A stretch of DNA of 64,000 nt from Methanofastidiosum sp. (GTDB lineage: Archaea > Methanobacteriota_B > Thermococci > Methanofastidiosales > Methanofastidiosaceae): contig JABLXD010000005.1 in assembly GCA_013178285.1 (NCBI GenBank), positions 1 through 64,000 of the forward strand, read 5' to 3'. Position 1 is the stretch's first letter; each line of letters begins with the position of its first letter. A model generated the notes under the pieces. That model had not been told where the DNA came from. It was given only the letters and a program-made list of their open reading frames with translations, and did not search any database. Below, in pieces: positions 50,421 to 58,506 of this stretch. The position numbers were made by a program, and so were the translations under genes.

Positions 50421-50465
50421 TATACTTATAGATAATCTTTTATACCCAGGTATACCAAAGTATAC
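50421..50465 (+). promoter_or_regulatory. 10-bp-phased TATAC operator of the RelBE-like module
   Basis: TATAC occurs at 50421, 50441, 50451 and 50461, three of them exactly one helical turn apart and the fourth two turns away. The copy at 50451 is inside the perfect palindrome GGTATACC (50449-50456). The array overlaps the likely TATA box and ends 11 bp before the GTG of the antitoxin, as expected for an autoregulated toxin-antitoxin operator. Confidence 0.6.
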
Positions 50466-50475
50466 AGGTGAGATT

Positions 50476-50712
50476 GTGGTTACTACTATCAAAATCCATG
50501 AAGATACTAAACAGGCAATAGATTTATTCCGAGAATATAAAAACGAAAGCTATGATGAAGTTATAAAAAAAATCCTATATATTGCAAAGAACTGTAGAGA
50601 TAATAAAGAATTAAGCTTAGAAACTATTGAAGCAATTGAGAAAGCTAGAGAAAGAATAAAAAAAGGTGAATTTTTAACGGAAGAAGAAGCGAAATTAAGA
50701 CTTGGTTTATGA
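50476..50712 (+). CDS. RHH-type antitoxin (RelB/VapB-like)
   Basis: 78 residues, GTG start. The N-terminus (VTTIKIHEDTKQAIDLFREY, KNESYDEVIKKIL) looks like the short ribbon-helix-helix or DUF-type antitoxin fold; the C-terminal tail (ALEKARERIKKGEFLTEEEAKLRLGL-like) is the usual toxin-binding segment in RelB-like proteins. It precedes a RelE toxin gene by 49 bp and lies downstream of a repeated operator. Confidence 0.82.
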   Translation: MVTTIKIHEDTKQAIDLFREYKNESYDEVIKKILYIAKNCRDNKELSLETIEAIEKARERIKKGEFLTEEEAKLRLGL

Positions 50713-50761
50713 TTTTGAAGTTTAGAAAACTTTTTTAACATAAAATTATTTTTATACGTAA

Positions 50762-51016
50762 ATGTATCAAATCAAGTTTGATAACGAAGCTATTAATTTT
50801 TTAAATGGTCTGTCAAAAAATCTTAAAGAGAGGATTTATTATAAAATAATTTCTACGAAAGATAATCCCCATCATTATTTTGAAAAATTGACTGGAAGAG
50901 AGGATTATAAACTTCGAGTCGGAAATTATAGAGTTATAGCAGATATAGATGATCAAGCTAAATTCATTTATATTACGCATATAGGCCATAGAAAGAATAT
51001 TTACAAAAATATATAA
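50762..51016 (+). CDS. RelE/ParE-family toxin
   Basis: 84 residues with the complete RelE pattern: YQIKFDNEAINFLNGLSKNL, DNPHHYFEKLTGREDYKLRVGNYRVIADI, then IYITHIGHRKNIYK. The Arg/Tyr/His residues used for ribosome-dependent mRNA cleavage (R in KLRVGNYRV, H and R in IGHRKNIY) are present, so it is likely active. TTTTTATACG just before the ATG may be a second promoter. Confidence 0.9.
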   Translation: MYQIKFDNEAINFLNGLSKNLKERIYYKIISTKDNPHHYFEKLTGREDYKLRVGNYRVIADIDDQAKFIYITHIGHRKNIYKNI

Positions 51017-51026
51017 GAAAAATCAA

Positions 51027-51099
51027 CGGACCAGGGGGGATTCGAACCCCCGACCTATAGCTTAGGAGGCTATCGCCATATCCACTAGGCCACTGGTCC
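51027..51099 (-). tRNA. tRNA-Arg (anticodon CCT)
   Basis: Minus-strand cloverleaf: acceptor stem GGACCAG/CTGGTCC, anticodon loop CTCCTAA giving CCT, T-loop GGTTCGAATCC, discriminator G. Second arginine tRNA in the window. No encoded CCA. It lies just after the toxin gene and just before the 3' end of the PIN-KH gene. Confidence 0.95.
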
Positions 51100-51110
51100 C
51101 AAATCGGATT

Positions 51111-52928
51111 TTATAGCATTATATATAAGTTTTTACCATTCATGATGCCGTCTTCAATCTGCTCAGCCATTGGATTTTTGTTTGATATCTTGATCTTCCC
51201 AGACTTTGGAACGCTAATTTCGTCTAAGTAGTTTTCCTCAATGAATATCTTGACATTTTTTCTTGCAAACCTTTTTTCAACATTGATAAGGATATACTTT
51301 TCCCTAAAGTCTACATCAACTGGAATTTTTCCTTTTTTTTCTTTTACTGGCTTTTCCATTGGCCTTACATCAATTGAAAATCCTATCGCGTTTTCCAAAG
51401 CCCTTATGTTCTTTCCTTCCTTTCCAATAATCGAAGGGATATCGTCATTATTGAGGTATAGTGCAATTCTAGAATCTGATACAGCTTCTAGTTCAAAAGG
51501 CATCCCAAGCTCAGCATTTAATCTTTCCTTTAGCTTTGATAGCGCCAATCTCTTCATTGGGGAAGTCTCTTTCCTCCTTGCCTTAAGGGGCATCACGACG
51601 ACCTGCTCCCCGTATGTGTAAATCTCATAGAGAGGAGTTTTAGAGTAGAAATCCTTTACCTCAACTATCGGCCTTGCAAGATCCGCTTCATTCATGCCAT
51701 GAGGAACTTTTACTACAAACTCTAAATCTAATACCTGGTTAACTTCACCATTTTTTATGAATATGATTGTGTCAATAAGCTGGGGGATAATCCCTAGTTC
51801 AATCCTTCCAATGAAACGCTGTATGGCATCTACAGGCTTTGTTGCATGGACAACACCCACCATCCCCACACCTGCAAGCCTCATGTCGGCATATATCTTG
51901 AAATCATCTGTCACCCTCATCTCATCAAAAACTGTGAAGTCTGGCCTTACCAGAAGTAATATATCGCCGGTCTTTGCCATATCGCCTTCAAGTGCGGTAT
52001 ACTGGGTTATCTCAGGCTGCACATTTAGGTCCCTTGGCTTTTCCATGGTCTTTACTATCTTCTCTAAAGAAGCATAGTATTCTGCTATTGCCTGAGCAAA
52101 TGTGGATTTGCCCATACCAGGTGCACCGGCAATTAGTATCCCTTCTGCAGTTTCAAGCCTCCTCATGAGCTGCTCAGGTATATTGTAATCTTCTAATGTT
52201 AGTTTTTTAACAGGCCTTACCGCAGTAATCTCAAACCTATCGGAAAATGGAGGAGAGGTAATAACTATCCTATACTCCTGTAACTGGACAACATCGGCCC
52301 CTTTTTCATCAAGCTCAATGAAGCTATCCCTTGTAGTCTTTGCACGCTCTAGGATATCAAGAGATATCTCGTTTAACTCTTCCTCGGTGTAAATCCTATC
52401 ATATTTTTCAAGGACGATTGAACCTGGCTTTCCTTTCTTTCTAGCCGGCATTATACCGTCCTTTAAATGAACGGAAAGAGTTTCTGAGTCAAAGAAATCT
52501 TCAATCTTTAGCTTTACCTTTTTGTAAGGGGCTAGAAAAATAGACGGGATCCCTTTTGCCTCTGCGATATCCTTCTGTATTAGGTCGCCTGTAACAAGTG
52601 TAGCACCTAGATCCATCGCAGCCTCTCTAATAATGGCGTCAATATCCCCCTTTTTGGCACCTGCAATTTCATACTTTGTTGGCCTCTTCCCGTAGTATTC
52701 CAGTGGTACAAAAAGTTCATGCGACATCTTAAATATGGTCTTTAGCTCTGCAATCCCAGATATCCCAGAAGATTTCCCTTCATTTGCAAGATGTTCAACT
52801 TCAGCGACTGTGGCCTCGGCTATGACAATCTTTTCTAAATCCTTGACAAAATCAGCGTCGCGCAAAAGAGCCTTGAACCTGCCGTCAACTACAACGGATG
52901 TATCCGGTACAGCTATCATATGCATCAC
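51111..52928 (-). CDS. PIN-ATPase-KH protein (archaeal PINc/VapC-type ATPase)
   Basis: 605-residue archaeal protein joining three domains: PIN nuclease (~5-130; acidic residues in VPDTSVVVDG, IDAIIREAA and TGD), a PilT-like secretion-type ATPase (Walker A GAPGMGKST at 268-276; FDEMRVTDD as Walker B), and a KH RNA-binding domain (DDIPSIIGKEGKNIRALENA near 505). Likely RNA processing or decay; substrates unknown. It is the last gene of a six-gene run starting with an Lrp-like regulator; the KaiC-like gene ends 4 bp upstream. Confidence 0.92.
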   Translation of the reverse strand: MMHMIAVPDTSVVVDGRFKALLRDADFVKDLEKIVIAEATVAEVEHLANEGKSSGISGIAELKTIFKMSHELFVPLEYYGKRPTKYEIAGAKKGDIDAIIREAAMDLGATLVTGDLIQKDIAEAKGIPSIFLAPYKKVKLKIEDFFDSETLSVHLKDGIMPARKKGKPGSIVLEKYDRIYTEEELNEISLDILERAKTTRDSFIELDEKGADVVQLQEYRIVITSPPFSDRFEITAVRPVKKLTLEDYNIPEQLMRRLETAEGILIAGAPGMGKSTFAQAIAEYYASLEKIVKTMEKPRDLNVQPEITQYTALEGDMAKTGDILLLVRPDFTVFDEMRVTDDFKIYADMRLAGVGMVGVVHATKPVDAIQRFIGRIELGIIPQLIDTIIFIKNGEVNQVLDLEFVVKVPHGMNEADLARPIVEVKDFYSKTPLYEIYTYGEQVVVMPLKARRKETSPMKRLALSKLKERLNAELGMPFELEAVSDSRIALYLNNDDIPSIIGKEGKNIRALENAIGFSIDVRPMEKPVKEKKGKIPVDVDFREKYILINVEKRFARKNVKIFIEENYLDEISVPKSGKIKISNKNPMAEQIEDGIMNGKNLYIML

Positions 52929-52932
52929 AAGG

Positions 52933-53676
52933 CTAGTATATTTCTCCCTGTGGGTATACTACTATGCCCTGTTCAGTTATCGAAAAGGGGTACTGCTTAA
53001 TCTTGTGGTTTGTCTCCCTCATCTTTCTGATGAATATGCTCCTCTTATACTCTGCCATCCTTGGCATCGCCTTTTCGCCTTCCACAAGGTGCATTGTTAT
53101 GACTCCTCTAGTTATGAACTCTTCATACCCAAACCTAGAGTATCCCTGGCCATGAATAATCTCAGTTATCAAAATCGAAGTAGCCTTTGTCTCTGTTAGG
53201 ACCCTTCCCATCATGTAGATATCATCACGCATTTTTTCTGGCTCATCAGAAAAGAAAAATGCGGGGAGTGAATCTATAACGATCCTTTTTGCATTGATTT
53301 CCATGGCTATCTCATATAATCGTGAAAGTAGGGCCTTTATGTCAACATCACTTTTCACATAGAAGCTTTCATCAGTTGGAACGCCAACTCTTAATGATGC
53401 TGCATCCAGGATGACAATCTTTTTCAAATCCTCATACTTTTTTATATCCCATCCAAACTGTGAAGCTTCCCTCCTAAGCTCATCAGGTTTCTCTTCAAAC
53501 GTTACATAGATGCCTGCTTCCCCAAAATCCTTGGCACCTGTGTAGATATACTGTAAGGAAAATATGGTCTTTCCTGTTCCTGCCTCTCCAGATAGTAATA
53601 TTGATGAGCTTTTTGGGAGGCCACCTCCTATAAGTTCATCAAGGCCTTTTATTCCTGTTTTTACCCTTTCTTCCAT
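52933..53676 (-). CDS. KaiC-like RecA-superfamily ATPase
   Basis: Single-domain KaiC family ATPase, 247 residues from the ATG at 53676, which has GGTGAG 7 bp upstream (GTG at 53685 possible). GIKGLDELIGGGLPKSSSIL, Walker A GEAGTGKT, YVTFEEKPDELRREA, Walker B RIVIDSLPAFFF and the C-terminal ITMHLVEGEKAMPRMAEYKR are typical. Such proteins act as regulatory switches; several sit with pilus or archaellum genes. Here two membrane proteins, a second ATPase and a regulator share the operon. Confidence 0.92.
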   Translation of the reverse strand: MEERVKTGIKGLDELIGGGLPKSSSILLSGEAGTGKTIFSLQYIYTGAKDFGEAGIYVTFEEKPDELRREASQFGWDIKKYEDLKKIVILDAASLRVGVPTDESFYVKSDVDIKALLSRLYEIAMEINAKRIVIDSLPAFFFSDEPEKMRDDIYMMGRVLTETKATSILITEIIHGQGYSRFGYEEFITRGVITMHLVEGEKAMPRMAEYKRSIFIRKMRETNHKIKQYPFSITEQGIVVYPQGEIY

Positions 53677-53685
53677 AATTCTCAC

Positions 53686-53979
53686 CTATATTCTTAATGT
53701 AACTAGGAAAAATGAAAGTATCATTATTACAATTCCTAATATAAATACACTAAATGACGTGTTAATAAATGCTTCCTTCCTTATATTGTCCTCCTTTAGT
53801 TTTGAGGATTTGAATGCAGTTATAAATGATCCCATGAATAGTATGCTTGAAATTAGTAAGAAAACTGATAATGATTCCTTGAAGATATAGTTTGATATCA
53901 AGGCATATTGCGCCAAAAATAGAGAAACTGCAACCATTATGATAGATATGTGGATCATGCTCTGGGATGTTTCATTCAA
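53686..53979 (-). CDS. small membrane protein (three TM) in KaiC operon
   Basis: 97 residues with three predicted TM helices (ISIIMVAVSLFLAQYALIS; SVFLLISSILFMGSFITAF; TSFSVFILGIVIMILSFFLV). TTG start directly abutting the upstream stop, or ATG at 53958. Unrecognised. Its position between a four-TM protein and the KaiC-like ATPase, with almost no spacing, suggests a membrane partner of the ATPase. Confidence 0.7.
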   Translation of the reverse strand: MNETSQSMIHISIIMVAVSLFLAQYALISNYIFKESLSVFLLISSILFMGSFITAFKSSKLKEDNIRKEAFINTSFSVFILGIVIMILSFFLVTLRI

Positions 53980-54390
53980 TTACCTCACCCCCGCCATAAG
54001 GCCGTAAAGGTAGAAGATGTAACCTAGAACGCCGATTATAAGGTAGACCATGTACTGGGTCTTATAGTCCTTTTCTTCAAGATTATACTTAAACTGCATT
54101 ATTATGTGGATTGTATATAGTATAATTGAAAATAGAATACTCGATGATCTCGCAATCTCTGGGTATGATGCCGGGGAGAACTTCAATAGAGAGTTCAAGA
54201 TATCTGAGGAGCTCAAAATAAAAATGAACAATAAAAGGTATCCCATTATGCCAAATGTTTCCCCCATGATAAAGTACATCGTCTTTGACTTGTAGTCGTT
54301 TGTTGTGTTATACAATATGAATGTGATGAGCTCTACGGTAAAGAATAAGAGGATGGCTGTTCCAATCCCTAAAAAAAGTACATCTACCAT
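53980..54390 (-). CDS. small membrane protein (four TM) in KaiC operon
   Basis: 136 residues with four predicted TM helices (GIGTAILLFFTVELITFIL; MYFIMGETFGIMGYLLLFIFIL; SSSILFSIILYTIHIIMQF; MVYLIIGVLGYIFYLYGLM). The loop KYNLEEKDYKTQ is cytoplasmic. No family recognised. It is flanked by two RecA-like ATPase genes at 8 bp and 0 bp, so a membrane sensor or anchor role is inferred. Confidence 0.7.
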   Translation of the reverse strand: MVDVLFLGIGTAILLFFTVELITFILYNTTNDYKSKTMYFIMGETFGIMGYLLLFIFILSSSDILNSLLKFSPASYPEIARSSSILFSIILYTIHIIMQFKYNLEEKDYKTQYMVYLIIGVLGYIFYLYGLMAGVR

Positions 54391-54398
54391 GGAATCCC

Positions 54399-55004
54399 TT
54401 ATATCGTAAATCTATCAAATATTACGTTATTGTTATCTATACGATACTTTATTCTTTTATAGTTTCCGCTGTAGAGCTTCCCAAAATCAACGTAAAATAT
54501 CTCTTCACCCATCTCAACTGCCCTTTCTAAGAATAGGGTAGCCTCTGCAAGATGCCTTATCGATACTTCAACTTCATCCTTGTGCATGCCCTTGTGCAAT
54601 AGTATTATTATTCTAGTATTTTTTTCTCTGCCTATTGCAAATAATCGCTGTAGGAACCTATACACTGGAACAAGGCCTAATGTGACTATTAAAGGAGAAA
54701 GAGAGTCTATTATTACCGTTGTGTCTTTTCCAGTTTCTTCCCTTGCCGTGAAGATGTTCCTTATTATTTCATCTAGATCATATGCATACGAGATGTGGTA
54801 TTTTTCAGCACTTTTTATGCCCAATCTTTCCGTATAACAGTCTATTATGAACTTGGGTTTGAAAAGTTCCCTTATTTCTACAGGACTCTTATCTATGCCA
54901 ACATAGATTAGGTCCCCCTTGATTAATTCTTTGCCAAAATACTCTTTTCCAGTTTCTGGCTCTCCTAATAGGAGAATGTTGTTCTGATCTAGCTCTTTGA
55001 GCAT
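54399..55004 (-). CDS. divergent RecA/KaiC-like ATPase
   Basis: 201 residues, shorter and more divergent than the KaiC-like protein downstream. P-loop GEPETGKEYFGK (~17-28), Walker B TVIIDSLSPLIV, IILLHKGMHKDEVEVSIRHLAE. It lacks the N-terminal GIxGLDxLLGGG element of KaiC. It may act as a second switch or a pseudo-partner. Its start overlaps the Lrp-like gene's end by 16 bp. Confidence 0.78.
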   Translation of the reverse strand: MLKELDQNNILLLGEPETGKEYFGKELIKGDLIYVGIDKSPVEIRELFKPKFIIDCYTERLGIKSAEKYHISYAYDLDEIIRNIFTAREETGKDTTVIIDSLSPLIVTLGLVPVYRFLQRLFAIGREKNTRIIILLHKGMHKDEVEVSIRHLAEATLFLERAVEMGEEIFYVDFGKLYSGNYKRIKYRIDNNNVIFDRFTI

Positions 55005-55432
55005 AGGGCGATTTCACCCCAGATTTTATCTATCTCACTTACTGTTGCAACTTTTATCCCTGGAATATCTAGTTTTGGTTTTTCTTTCCCGGCATAAATA
55101 GCACAGAATTTTCCTATCTGCATGAATGAATCCCTAAGTTTAACAGCAAATAATATCCCTTCCATCTTCCTCAATCTTTCGAACAGTTCCTCGGCTTTCT
55201 TTACAGTTATTGAATCGATTGCGTAAGTTTCGGGGATTATTTCAATCATGTAGTAATTTTCGCCAAGTTTTTTGTGATCTAGAGTTAGCCTGTATTTTAA
55301 GACATTTTTCAGCTTTTTTAAGCGGAAATGAATGGTGGTATCTGGGATATTTGTGAGCTTTGAGATGTCAGTTATTGAGATTCTCGCATTTTCCTTCATG
55401 ACATCTATAATCTTCTGGTCTATATCTTTCAT
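54989..55432 (-). CDS. Lrp/AsnC-type transcriptional regulator
   Basis: 147 residues: winged HTH at the N-terminus (DQKIIDVMKENARISITDIS, KLTNIPDTTIHFRLKKL) and a ~80-residue alpha-beta effector region that differs from the usual Lrp RAM domain. TTTAAATATTG at 55455-55465 is a TATA box about 25 bp before the ATG, giving a leaderless start. It heads the six-gene operon and faces the pilin gene, so it is the likely binder of the shared dyad. Confidence 0.85.
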   Translation of the reverse strand: MKDIDQKIIDVMKENARISITDISKLTNIPDTTIHFRLKKLKNVLKYRLTLDHKKLGENYYMIEIIPETYAIDSITVKKAEELFERLRKMEGILFAVKLRDSFMQIGKFCAIYAGKEKPKLDIPGIKVATVSEIDKIWGEIALCSKS

Positions 55433-55465
55433 ACAAAGTAATTATTTAATTCAATATTTAAATTT

Positions 55466-55526
55466 TTCGCAATAATTTTTGTGCCAATTGGAATTTAAAT
55501 ATCAATAATTGATAAATAATTGCGAA
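55466..55526. promoter_or_regulatory. dyad operator between Lrp operon and pilin
   Basis: TTCGCAATAATTTTT (55466-55480) and its near reverse complement AAATAATTGCGAA (55514-55526) are inverted repeats about 48 bp apart, one next to the TATA box of the regulator gene and the other 80 bp before the pilin ATG. Between them lie GCCAATTGG (55483-55491) and TCAATAATTGA (55502-55512), both palindromic. The pattern fits binding of a dimeric HTH regulator with coordinated control of both directions. Confidence 0.6.
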
Positions 55527-55604
55527 TTTGGCATATATTACCGAAACATTTAAAAACAATCCCTGATTATTTGTATTGTCCATGTAAAAATGGAGGTTAA
55601 CAAA

Positions 55605-56087
55605 ATGATGAAATTTTTTAGAAAGCACAGAAAGGCTGTTTCACCAGTTATTGCAGTCATGTTATTGGTCGCAGTAGCTGTTGCAGCAGTTGGAGCATAC
55701 TTTATTTGGTTTAGATCTTTCCAGACGCAGACACAAAAGTCAGTCCAGGAAACAAGCGAAGGTGCACTCGGCGGAGGATTACAAGTTATTAACATAACAG
55801 ACGATGGTTCAAAATTCTACGTAGTCTTAAAGAATACCCTTAGTTCTGGTACAATTACTTTGGACGATACAGTTAACATAAATCCAGGAAATGCATCTAC
55901 AAAAGATCCAGGTACAGCTACAATTTCTCCTGTTGGGCCAATTAGTGCCGGATCTACAATTACTACAACTATAGTTCCGTTTAGTGTAGATGGAAACTTC
56001 ACCTTGCTTACTGGTACTACTAGAACTTTCACGATTCTAAGTGATGATGGAACATTCGTAGTAACACATACATACACAGACTCATAA
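55605..56087 (+). CDS. archaeal type IV pilin
   Basis: 160-residue pilin. GGAGGTT at 55592-55598 sets the start at 55605 (or 55608), not the upstream ATG at 55590. The class III signal peptide ends RKHRKA and cleavage before VSPVIAVMLLVAVAVAAVG is expected by the A24 peptidase; that hydrophobic H-domain forms the fibre core. The rest is a Thr-rich, beta-type exposed domain with N-x-S/T sites likely glycosylated by AglB. TTTAAAAAC at about 55548-55556 may be the TATA box. Confidence 0.9.
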   Translation: MMKFFRKHRKAVSPVIAVMLLVAVAVAAVGAYFIWFRSFQTQTQKSVQETSEGALGGGLQVINITDDGSKFYVVLKNTLSSGTITLDDTVNINPGNASTKDPGTATISPVGPISAGSTITTTIVPFSVDGNFTLLTGTTRTFTILSDDGTFVVTHTYTDS

Positions 56088-56097
56088 ACTAAAAAAT

Positions 56098-56140
56098 ATT
56101 TTATTTTTTGAGTATTTTTTCTTTTCTTCTTTTTCTAATT
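56098..56140 (+). terminator. T-rich terminator after pilin
   Basis: Immediately after the pilin stop come long T runs on the plus strand (ATTTTATTTTTTGAG, then TATTTTTTCTTTTCTTC and TTTTTCT), the form of intrinsic termination used by archaeal RNA polymerase. It is the strongest such tract in the window, fitting an abundant transcript. Confidence 0.6.
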
Positions 56141-56186
56141 AAACTTAAAGAAACTCTTATATATCTCGATAATTAAAAAGCATTGA

Positions 56187-56993
56187 ATGATAGCCTACAA
56201 GATGAGGATTATTGACCTTGTCAATGGTAAGTTAAAAAATGACGATATGGGAGGAGTTATCCTTTCTACACCCTTTGGTGAGTCAAAGGAAGCAAGGATC
56301 CTTGGCACCATAATAGACTCTTATAGGAACAACGAAAATACTTACGGCTCCTTCACTATAGATGATGGAACTGCCACTACCAGATTAAAAGCATGGTCAG
56401 AAAAAATTGAGCTTCTTGATAAGTTCAAAGTTGGAGAGATTGTAGATATAATTGGAAGGGTGGGAGAATTTCAAGATGAAATATATATTACGCCTGACAA
56501 TATAATACCTGTCACTCCAAACTACTGGCTATACCGGGAACTGGAACTTTCTAAGAGAATAAAAGAGCTTATGGAACGGGGACTCTCCTTTGAATATAAA
56601 GACAAAATAGAATCTTACATCCCCCAAGAAGCGCCTGTACCACATCAAGCAGAAGAAACATACGAAGCAGTGACTGAAGAAGTAAACATCTCTGAAGTCG
56701 AAGAAGCCTTGCAGGAAACAGAGATAGAAGAGCTTATGGAAGAAGTCTCTGAAGAATCTCTAACAGGTGAAGTAAAAGAAGAAAAAGGCGACATGTCCTT
56801 TTACGATGACGTTGATGAAGAAGAGATAAAAGAAAGCGTCTATGAACTAGTAAAAACTGATCCAAAGATATCAAAGTCAGAGATATCAAATGTTTTGAGT
56901 ATTGATGAGCTTGACGTTGAGCTTGCTATAAAAGATCTTGTAGATGAGGGCCGTATTAAATCAAAGGAAGATGGGTTTGAGATAATTGAATGA
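56187..56993 (+). CDS. RPA32-like OB-fold single-strand DNA-binding protein with winged helix
   Basis: 268 residues in three parts: an OB fold (~20-115; KEARILGTIIDSYRNNENTY, GSFTIDDGTATTRLKAWSEK, DIIGRVGEFQDEIYI), an acidic, low-complexity linker (EEVNISEVEEALQETEIEEL ...), and a C-terminal winged helix (KTDPKISKSEISNVLSIDEL, DVELAIKDLVDEGRIKSKED). This is the layout of RPA32-like archaeal proteins. A start at 56202 is also possible. Overlaps the next gene by 8 bp. Confidence 0.87.
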   Translation: MIAYKMRIIDLVNGKLKNDDMGGVILSTPFGESKEARILGTIIDSYRNNENTYGSFTIDDGTATTRLKAWSEKIELLDKFKVGEIVDIIGRVGEFQDEIYITPDNIIPVTPNYWLYRELELSKRIKELMERGLSFEYKDKIESYIPQEAPVPHQAEETYEAVTEEVNISEVEEALQETEIEELMEEVSEESLTGEVKEEKGDMSFYDDVDEEEIKESVYELVKTDPKISKSEISNVLSIDELDVELAIKDLVDEGRIKSKEDGFEIIE

Positions 56994-57543
56994 TAGGTAT
57001 GTCCTCTATGCATTAGCCTTTTCCTTCATCTTTGTTTCGGCATTTATTCTTTTATCATTTAGTGAAGTAAAAATCTCTGAAGACAAGTTTACAAGCATTT
57101 ACTTTAATACAACAATTCTAGAAATAGACAACAATGCTTCAAATCTAGATGGTACTGAAATAATAGTAAAAAATGATTCAATCACCATGGATGCTCTAAA
57201 TACTTATTATCCCGGGGATTCTTTTTTTGTAGATGGTAAAGGCTACACGCTGAATATGATAACTAAAGATTCTATTCTTTTGTATAACTATACCAAAAAA
57301 GTTGACGACATGCTCTATTTTGATTTTACCATAGAAAATCTAGAAGGCGCTGACAAAAACTACCAGTATGACATCTATATTGATGGAAATAAAGTCCTTG
57401 AAGGAAATGAATCTATAAAATCAAATGAAAAAAGAACAATTCAAAAACAGATTGAGTATAAAGAACCTGGAGACCACAGATTGAGCGTAAAACTAGATAC
57501 AGGTGCAGAGATATACTTTAATTTTTCTTCGGTGAAAAAATGA
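56986..57543 (+). CDS. secreted or membrane-anchored beta-rich protein
   Basis: 185 residues. One N-terminal signal or anchor helix (VLYALAFSFIFVSAFILLSF) followed by an extracytoplasmic beta-rich domain containing YDIYIDGNKVLEGNESIKSN and a closing Ig-like strand set (EPGDHRLSVKLDTGAEIYF), similar to DUF1616 or CARDB-like modules. No specific family. It overlaps both neighbours (8 and 4 bp), so it is co-translated with the RPA-like and BirA genes for no obvious functional reason. Confidence 0.7.
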   Translation: MNDRYVLYALAFSFIFVSAFILLSFSEVKISEDKFTSIYFNTTILEIDNNASNLDGTEIIVKNDSITMDALNTYYPGDSFFVDGKGYTLNMITKDSILLYNYTKKVDDMLYFDFTIENLEGADKNYQYDIYIDGNKVLEGNESIKSNEKRTIQKQIEYKEPGDHRLSVKLDTGAEIYFNFSSVKK

Positions 57544-58487
57544 AGTCAAAGATCCTTGAAATACTTGAGAAAAAAGGAAACTATGTATCAGGGGAAGAAA
57601 TATCAAAAGAAATAGGGATTTCAAGGGCTGCAATATGGAAGCACGTTAAAAAACTTAGAGAGCTTGGATACGAAATAGATTCTAAGACAAATGAAGGTTA
57701 CAAACTTATTAGATCACCAGATAGACCTGTAGAATTCGAACTAGAAAGAATTCTAGATACTAAGATAATAGGAAAAAAGATACTTTTCTTTGAAGAAGTA
57801 GATTCAACTAATAATAAGGCAAAGCAGATAGCACTGGAAGAAAATGATGGAACAGTCGTAGTATCTGAGATGCAGACCTCAGGCAGAGGCAGAAGAGGAA
57901 GAGAGTGGCATTCCCCAAAAGGCGGGATATATGTATCATTTATTCTAAAGCCAAATATACCTCCTGAAAAAGCTCCACAGTTAACTTTGGTATCCTCATT
58001 AGCGCTTGTTGAAACATTAAACGCCATGAATCATGAACTCAATGCAAAGATCAAGTGGCCCAATGATGTCCTTATTAGAGGGAAGAAAGTATCCGGCATA
58101 CTAACGGAGCTCTCATCAGATATGGAAAAAATAAACTATATTGTTGTTGGGGTGGGTGTAAATCTAAACACAGAGCAAAATAACCTGCCTGAAACAGGTA
58201 CATCTTTAAAACTTGAAATCAAAAATGATGTTTCGGTAAATCTATTCTTGAAGTCCTTTTTAGAAAAATATGACTCAGTCTATCAAAAATATCTAAATGG
58301 TGATATCAATCAAATAATTATACTTTGGAAGGAGAATTCGGATACCCTTGGTAAAAATGTCAAGATAATCGGAATAAATGAAACGTATGAAGGGCTTGCA
58401 AAGGACATAGATGAGAACGGGGCATTGATATTGCAAGTTGATAACAAAGAAATCAAGGTCTATTCTGGGGATGTGTCTTTAAGATAA
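57540..58487 (+). CDS. birA: bifunctional biotin-protein ligase and biotin repressor BirA
   Basis: Attaches biotin to carboxylase subunits and, via its HTH, represses biotin genes. 315 residues: winged HTH (EEISKEIGISRAAIWKHVKKL, 1-65), catalytic core with biotinyl-AMP loop GRGRRGREWHS (~115-125), KWPNDVLIRGKKVSGIL and a C-terminal SH3-like domain. The HTH makes it a class II BirA. Start overlaps the upstream gene by 4 bp. Confidence 0.95.
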   Translation: MKSKILEILEKKGNYVSGEEISKEIGISRAAIWKHVKKLRELGYEIDSKTNEGYKLIRSPDRPVEFELERILDTKIIGKKILFFEEVDSTNNKAKQIALEENDGTVVVSEMQTSGRGRRGREWHSPKGGIYVSFILKPNIPPEKAPQLTLVSSLALVETLNAMNHELNAKIKWPNDVLIRGKKVSGILTELSSDMEKINYIVVGVGVNLNTEQNNLPETGTSLKLEIKNDVSVNLFLKSFLEKYDSVYQKYLNGDINQIIILWKENSDTLGKNVKIIGINETYEGLAKDIDENGALILQVDNKEIKVYSGDVSLR

Positions 58488-58506
58488 ATACCCCCGCACT
58501 TATCAA

